Assembly: GCA_039881145.1 (NCBI GenBank)
Contig: JAYKKI010000127.1
Coordinates: 1,178,001 to 1,242,000, forward strand
Origin: Druceiella hillmani
Taxonomy: Eukaryota; Arthropoda; Insecta; Lepidoptera; Hepialidae
Direction: 5' to 3'
Length of the DNA stretch: 64,000 bases
Shown here: one piece after another, positions 57,208 to 64,000 of the stretch
How positions within the stretch are numbered: position 1 is the stretch's first letter
Layout of the letters: each line of letters begins with the position of its first letter
The notes under the pieces: generated by a model
Database searches by the model: none
What the model saw: only the letters and a program-made list of their open reading frames with translations
Told to the model about the DNA's origin: nothing
Program-made: the position numbers and the translations under genes

Positions 57208-58431
57208 GTGATTACTCTCCTAAGGACGTCTACTATTAACCTATTTAAATAACCAACCTAGCAACCAGATTACAATTATTTTTGTTAAGTTGGAATATAG
57301 GGTGGCCATACCACAATATATAAAAGCAAAACAAGAAGTTTCACTGAATGAAATAGAACGAAAACCATCAAAGTAAAATTATGTATTTATTAATTTTAAG
57401 TCCAACGGTTAGTTTAATTTTGTGAGTTTTATCGAGCATATGTTGAATAAATGGTTTTTTACCGCATTTAGTCTTTAATATTTTCAATAGGTGTTTTAAG
57501 ACTGTTATTTTTTTAATTTGAATATCAATAAAAATTCTGCTTCTATTTATTTATAAGGCAAAATTAATTATTTTTGTCTTACAATTTGTTATAAGGACTT
57601 AGCGTAATAATATTATACCATTCGTAGTTGTAAACATTAACTGGCATGTAAATATTACACTTTTATTTACTAATAGGTTCCTACTTGCTTTTGTCAATAA
57701 ATAATACTTTACTCCTTTATTTTACTTCATTTTTACAAATAGTTTCGATGTGATTATAAACAGATAAAAATTTTACATATAAATGTATATTTTATACAAC
57801 TAGACTGATATCGCAGTTAGAAAATCGTATTTTATTAAAATTAATGCAATATAATTCGCTGGAAATTCTTGATGTATTTCTGAAGCTCGTCATGATATCA
57901 AATTAGCAATTTGTACGTAAACTTAAATACATAGCCAGCTAATGTGATCTCATATTATAAAAGAAATGTATATACCACAATTCATTTTCACACTTAATTT
58001 TTTTTCCTCAAAAAGTATCTCGACAAAAATAAGGTCGTCCGCGATAACGTTCATCGGTCCGCTTTGTTCTTGAACCGTTTCAAAAAACAATCCTATCTTC
58101 TTCGAAAGTGTTTTATCTCACCTCGGCAGTTTCCAAGTAATTATCTCATTATATAAAACGTGGACTAATTTGGGGCGCAACAGCAAACGTCATTAGTCCT
58201 TTTATTCAGCTGGCCTCGCAAATATGACAAAATTATTTTATTTAAGTGGAATTAATTCGTGAAGAATTTTAATTTAAACTGAAACCTATATGGTCTTATT
58301 CAGATTACATTTTTTAAATTTGGGATGTATTGAGATAACATTAAAAGCTAAATTATGTTTCTTTTATTTATCTTGTATTTATTCGGAACTAATCTCACAT
58401 CATAAGCCTGAAGAAGCTTAGAATAGTTAGT
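57208..58431. other. Non-coding stretch; GC-richer patch at 58.03-58.21 kb unidentified
   Basis: Positions 58,030-58,210 (AGGTCGTCCGCGATAACGTT ... CTGGCCTCGCAAATATGAC) are richer in G+C. Short frames are open on both strands, with no recognised product. Confidence 0.4.
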
Positions 58432-58707
58432 ATATGTGATTATGTTGAATATATTTGACGTTAATTTTGTAGAAATGCATTATTCACAATTAAATGAAAC
58501 TACGTGATGTAGAATAATTTCTACTTTCTTTAAGTTCTTTACCACGACTTAGGTTTCATACAACGAATCCTCAACTACAACATCTTCAGGTCGGCGATTA
58601 GCAAAGATGTTGTAATATAACGAAACCTAGGTCATGGCAAAGAATTTAATAAAGTAGAAATAATATTAAATCACGTAGTTTTATTTAATTGTGAATATGT
58701 GATCATG
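58432..58707. mobile_element. Foldback mobile element with hammerhead-like motifs, copy 2
   Basis: A 13-bp direct repeat, ATATGTGATTATG at 58,432-58,444 and ATATGTGATCATG at 58,695-58,707, flanks an insert of 250 bp. The insert shares its ends with copy 1 (TGAATATATTTG-CGTTAATTTTGTAGAAAT and TTTTATTTAATT) and its arms (CCACGACTTAGGTTTC, TAACGAAACCTAGGTC). The centre differs: an insertion (GAATCCTCAACTACAA) and CAGGTCGGCGATTAGC keep the arms apart. The CTGAAGA box is intact on the minus strand (58,588-58,582), but stem II is enlarged, and the plus-strand box is changed to GCAAAGA. An independent insertion of the same family as at 35.8 kb. Confidence 0.75.
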
Positions 58708-59880
58708 CTCACGCAAACCTTATATTTTATGGGAAGTATATTTACTGTTGATATTAATTGCTAAAAAATTTAAAGTTAGTTTAACGTTTCTCTTGGTGTC
58801 CTTTTATTATGTTAAACGCTCTCTTTGCTTTCACTTTTACTCTAGGTACATATTCATACTTTTTTTTGATAAAAAAAATTGCTTAAAAATTTCCAAAAAG
58901 TTTTCTACTTGCACTTGTGTATTATTACAGATACGAAAGACACGTCGATATCGATAGGAACTTACGGTAGAATTTTTGCACTCAATGTTTCTCTATAGTT
59001 TTCTTTTAAACCACTTTTTTGTTAAAAACAATTTGCTTTTTATCGTATCAAATAAACATCCCACAACTGCGAGATTACCTTGGTTTCTACTTTGACAACA
59101 TATTTCATTGTTGACCTACGACTTAGATTTATATTATGTAGAAATAAATATATTCCATTTATTTTTTACATTTATGTCACATGCACAATTTTTTTAGTTC
59201 ATCATTATCTTCTATTAATACATTTATTTGAGGTCTAATCAAATTTGTTTATTTTTATCTTCATTTAATACATTATGTAAATACAAGTAAATTGAAAAAT
59301 ATTTCCTTCTTGTCATTTCTATTTATTTTTAATGTACATAGATTAGCATAACATTTTATTGCGTCTATATGGCTACAGGTTTATAACTTTCATAATTTAT
59401 ATTTTGGTTAAAATTATGAGATGAAAATGATAAAATTAATTTCAATTTAAAAGAAGGAAAATTAAACATAGGTGCAATACGAGTCATGTACCAGACAAGC
59501 AATTAATCCTTTTTGCTGAATATAGCATATACCACTTTAATCTGCAACATCTGTAGCGAGACAATTGCGATACAGGCGAAGTGTATGCAGCCCCTACCCA
59601 CTCTTTCCGGTTAGTTTTACGGAAAGCGTAAAAACATATATTTTTAAATTATATTTTTAATAACTAAAATAAGAATCAATTCGTAAAGTATCTGCTAGGC
59701 TAATAATAGATTTCGAAAAATATTTTCAAATATACCTTTCTAAAAATATGGAAAATTTTAAAAATTTCATGTTCAAAAGGATAATTAATTTAGAAGAAAA
59801 AAATACATAAATTTTAACGACTTCCTTACGGGGGGTCATATAAAGGAATCATATATCAATCAGAAATAATTTTTTTTTTA
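58708..59880. other. AT-rich non-coding stretch, nothing recognised
   Basis: A GC-richer snippet at 59,550-59,630 (CAGGCGAAGTGTATGCAGCC) has no frame or motif. No gene is seen. Confidence 0.45.
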
Positions 59881-59884
59881 CTTA

Positions 59885-62140
59885 TTTAATTCAATATATT
59901 TACAGAAATAAACCGAACGACACGACCGTATTGAATTAAAAACTTAAATGTTTAGACAACTATAGAGCTTCAAACATTATTTTCTGATAACTCTCGCCAT
60001 TCCTAAGAAATAGGCTCTCGACACACAGACGTGCAACAAATTGATTAATGTTTCCGGTTTTTGTTGAAAGTTACGGATCCTTGAAAATAATTATAAGCAT
60101 TATATTTTTCAATATTTTCATCACTTATCAAGTTTTTTCAATATTACGTATAAATTTCTGAGGCACAAATGTAATTTACATGCAATATGGTTAGCATTTC
60201 TCTTATGTGTTTACATTCAATATTAAAGTTTCAAAAATATTTACGTTATAATCAAGCTAAAATAAACAAACATGAAAATACCTGGAACATTAGAATATTT
60301 TTATTACATTTATAGAACAATAAAAGTGAATCGTTCGAATTCGAATTCGAAGGTTCGAATTAGTGTAATCAGGCAAATAGAATTAACTTAGTCTCAGACA
60401 AAATTTCTCGTATTCATTTAGTAAAACTCTTTCGCATCACATTCAATTAGGAAAATATATCGCGTAGTAAAGCAGTTCATGGATCTTAAGTCACGTGGTC
60501 ACTGTGTATGCAACTGATTAATACTTGATCAGCTCTGTGTAACTTTATGATCTATTTAATCATGTACATGAAGAGCTAGAAATAATAGATAATATTACCA
60601 TTTGAATTGAGAAATATTCTCATATTGTCTACGACCAAAATTGTATCGAATTCACAAATTTTTCAGACGATCCTCAGTAAGATTCAAATATCGAACATCT
60701 ACGTCGTCAAGCAAAGATAGTAAGAGCATTTTGAAAAGATAAATTTCTTTTGAAACACATCGCTATATAATTTTTAACTCTGCTGAAAATAGTGTTTATT
60801 TCTGCTGAAAAATTGACATCGTTTGTTTTAATTCGCCGGCCAGGATCAGTAAGATAAAATAAATAAGTATTTAATCGGCAAAGAGACACACTTCTTGAGC
60901 AAATAATATTGATGTAAAATTAACTGATCTGCCCTCATTTCAGAAAGCTGTTTTTGACTACCAATGGTTAGAGCTTGTGATTTAATTGCATTAACTAACA
61001 GATTAATTTTATAAATTTACTTACAGATAGGACCGAAGTACTCATTAAACTCAAAGGAAAATATTACTGAATGTGCATAAGTGTTGATATATATTTGAAA
61101 AATATCATAATAATATTCCAACTAACGAATTAATGAATATTGGAAAAAGTGACGAAGAAAAAATTATCTTAGGACAAATCAGCTGACTAGTCGGTTCGCT
61201 CAGAACACATCTGAAAAAATTGCAAATTGCTCACAACTAACCAGTGACTGTAACATGAACTAAAATGAATCTATTATATATTCCATATAATTCTGACATA
61301 TGTTGGGGTATCGTCAGACATTAAAAAAAAGTTAAATTCAACGAAGTCAGTGTGGTTCAATTCACTGCTGAAATCAAGAAATGTCAGAATTATATGCAAA
61401 TATTATTCATGGCCAAACAATTAAGTTTCTTAATATAATCTTAATTGAATCATCCAATGCTATATATACCTCAGCTAAATTTTAAACATTTTCATGCCTC
61501 CTACATAAAGTAGAATCTAAAATTAAATAGAAAATATTACAGGTAATATTCATCCCAAATTACAAAAAGCTACCGGCTAATTTGAGAGTGATATCAATTA
61601 AGCGAATGAAATTATTGAACAGTAAAGCTTTCAACAAGGTTCAAACGATATTATATAAAGTAGACCAAGAGGGTTGTCCTTTCTCTCACAGTATACTGAT
61701 TGACAAACAAATAAAATATTCAAACCATTAATCAAAATTATGCCGCCAATTGTTAACCTGTTGATTCCTCCGACAAAAGCAGAATGGAATAAAGCAAATT
61801 AGAAATTATTTATTCACCGACAGGCCTGATTGCAAACGGATCTCCACAATTTACGAAATATTTTATTGGTAATTTAATTTCGTCACTTGATTTCAGAATT
61901 TTCATACTCTCTTTCAACATGTCCCGACTAAAATAATTTTTAAACTAATTAAAAAAGCGCAGTTTTGTGTGTGGAAATACGATTAATATACGATTTTTGA
62001 AGACTTTTTTTTTTAAATAAAACTAAATTTAAGTTTTGTAATATTATTGTGACGCATGTTACTAGGACGGTATTCCAAAAATTTGGAACAGTTAAATAGA
62101 AAAAAATCCTAAATCATTATGAAATTTACTTTTAAGCTTT
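59885..62140 (+). repeat. Duplicated segment C, copy 2
   Basis: Partner of 45,945-48,060, about 14 kb away in the same orientation. Compared with copy 1 it carries extra bases at about 60,340-60,355 (a short TTCGAATTCGAATTCGAA run) and 61,002-61,080, and lacks others. The frame kept open in copy 1 near 47.7 kb is closed here by a TAG at about 61,800. Ends without terminal repeats or tails. Confidence 0.8.
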
Positions 62141-63725
62141 GAGTCGAATTTCCATGTTATGATTCTAACATACTTGTAATTAGTGCTGTAACTTGATAGA
62201 TGCAATATATATTTTATTAGTACAGTTTGATAAAACTGCAGAAAAAAATTTAAATTTCCAAGGTGAAATTTTTATTTACCTCAGAGTAACAGTAAATAAT
62301 GCTAGAGTATAAATGGTGCTTTTACGTATTTATAATAAAATAACGTCACTCTAATTGGCAACCTAAACGAAAAAATCATTACCCACCATTCTAAGTAACA
62401 TATTTAAAGATGAATACAATCGATATGACTTTACCTTATTCGACCAATAAATATACTTAAAACAGGAACATGCATAGCTATGTATGTCTCTATAACATAC
62501 TTAAAAATACAATAATTATTTATAATTAACCAGGTCTGATCAGAAAGACTTTATGTTGTGTGTGATAAGAAAGTATGTACGCGGTTAACTCTGGATTTTT
62601 CTTTTGGTTGAAACATGTGGATTCTGTGAACAAAATATAATTTTATAAATCGCATTATAACCGTAACATTAAGTTACGTACTAGAATACAGTTTTCACTG
62701 CCATATCATAAATTTTGGATTTACAGGGTTTGAAAAAAAATCCCAGTTTGTTTCACAATTACTATTGAAACCTATGCATGAACATTTTAAACATTATATG
62801 TAGCCTTCGTCTTACTGCACTATTAAATAGAGTCAGGTATTACATGCGTTAATAGTTTCCATGTTACTTTTTGTATCACATAATTAGTAAGTAATTTTTG
62901 ACAAGTAACGTAAAGTACGTAAAATTTGACACAGTTTTTTTCTACTCGGACTTTGTGACCATATGTAAATATTACAACTTCAAATGTTATTAGTGTTACC
63001 AGTAGTTCTTTGTTTTTTTTTCGTTCACTTACATAAAATTATCTTTTACCATCTACATAAATATTCAAACGATATTTATCAAATCGCTCTTCTGTCTGTT
63101 TCAAATTAATGTGTTCATTTATTATTTTCGGTTTGACAAATTTCTATAACTATATGTACGTGATTTTCTGATTATTTTTTTATTTGTAGATGTTGTGTTT
63201 TGTATCACATTGAATGTGCATTAATTACCGATGATGAGAATTATTTTTTTTAAATGACAAATTCATGATTAAATGTCTTCATTGGCTTCCTATATAATTT
63301 GTTTCATAAGGGGCTCCAAGCGTGGGGTGATGTTTATATAACTTTTGCCTTAATCAGTTATATTCATTGTGTTATTTTAATGTTTATAATATTTTGATAA
63401 ATAACAAAAATATTAATTTTGAAAAATTATAATTTTTTGCTACCAAGATTAATTTGACCGTAATTTGGATTGAAATAAGTAAATTGTTTTTTACCAAAAA
63501 AACAGTTCACATAATGTAATAACTATCATTTTGACTCGGGATAGACAATTTTATTACATTTCTTCAATGTTCTGATTTTTGTAATTAATAGTTTGAAACC
63601 AAGAATTTTTTTAAAGATCTTTATGTCCATTTTTGAAATCTCATTTTAATAACTTTCCATATGGCATTCAAAACTTTCCTCCCCCCTAAAAAATGGCCTA
63701 CATATGCACTTTACTATTTTACATG
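62141..63725. other. AT-rich non-coding stretch, nothing recognised
   Basis: No supported gene, RNA or repeat. Confidence 0.5.
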
Positions 63726-63726
63726 A

Positions 63727-63908
<182 letters not shown>

Positions 63909-64000
63909 ACTGGTTAATCCTCACTTCAATTCTTACATCGCAAAATCTATTGGAATTTGTGTATGGTTTTAAAACAACCGTGATTATAGATTTTTGCTAC

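Noticed and set aside
58400..58425. CCTGAAGAAGCTTAG next to foldback copy 2 as a third hammerhead core
   Set aside because: The CTGAAGA box is there but no GAAA box or stem II follows at a suitable distance.

Overview
This window looks like a stretch of an AT-rich insect (at least arthropod) nuclear genome. It is roughly 70% A+T by eye, has almost no long open reading frames, and is filled with decayed transposable elements of the kinds common in insects: piggyBac, a Helitron, a Jockey-clade LINE, tRNA-derived SINEs and hammerhead-bearing Penelope-like fragments. It also carries several TA microsatellites. I see no intact host gene, no rRNA or functional tRNA gene and no prokaryotic organisation. 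The window is best read as intergenic or large-intron DNA. I cannot name the species or order from the sequence.

Region by region: 1-6.3 kb is mostly featureless, with a short LINE 3' remnant near 0.8-1.0 kb and a hammerhead-like scrap at 2.54 kb. From 6.3 to 8.3 kb lies a repeat (family A) duplicated in tandem, with further copies at 15.7-16.7 kb and 21.1-21.4 kb. At 9.1-10.2 kb there are small degenerate tandem repeats and a TA microsatellite. From 11.2 to 15.3 kb is the first copy of a 2.2-kb duplicated segment (family B). It is split by a 2,054-bp Helitron that still shows both termini and a broken Pif1-type helicase; the second copy at 43.1-45.4 kb is the unoccupied site. SINEs lie at 17.2 and 25.0 kb. 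A six-copy, 140-190-bp dispersed repeat (family D) occurs in both orientations between 17.5 and 40.6 kb. A 2.4-kb broken Jockey-type LINE occupies 29.3-31.7 kb.

At 35.74-36.0 kb and 58.43-58.71 kb are two copies of a small foldback element flanked by 13-14-bp target duplications. Its arms match a type I hammerhead ribozyme plan and each arm is the inverted copy of the other. A second large duplication (family C, about 2.1 kb) is present at 45.95-48.06 and 59.9-62.14 kb. A polypyrimidine tract of about 350 bp lies at 51.8-52.1 kb. The clearest single element is a 2,417-bp piggyBac-like transposon at 54,787-57,203, with TTAA target duplications, 17-bp terminal inverted repeats, palindromic GC-rich subterminal blocks and a transposase pseudogene that keeps all three catalytic Asp codons but has frameshifts and stops.

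Nothing here forms an operon or pathway. The functional story is genome turnover: transposition, retroposition, segmental duplication and local template-switch palindromes. Two short GC-richer patches (22.1 and 39.8 kb) have splice-site-like borders and are listed as weak exon candidates.
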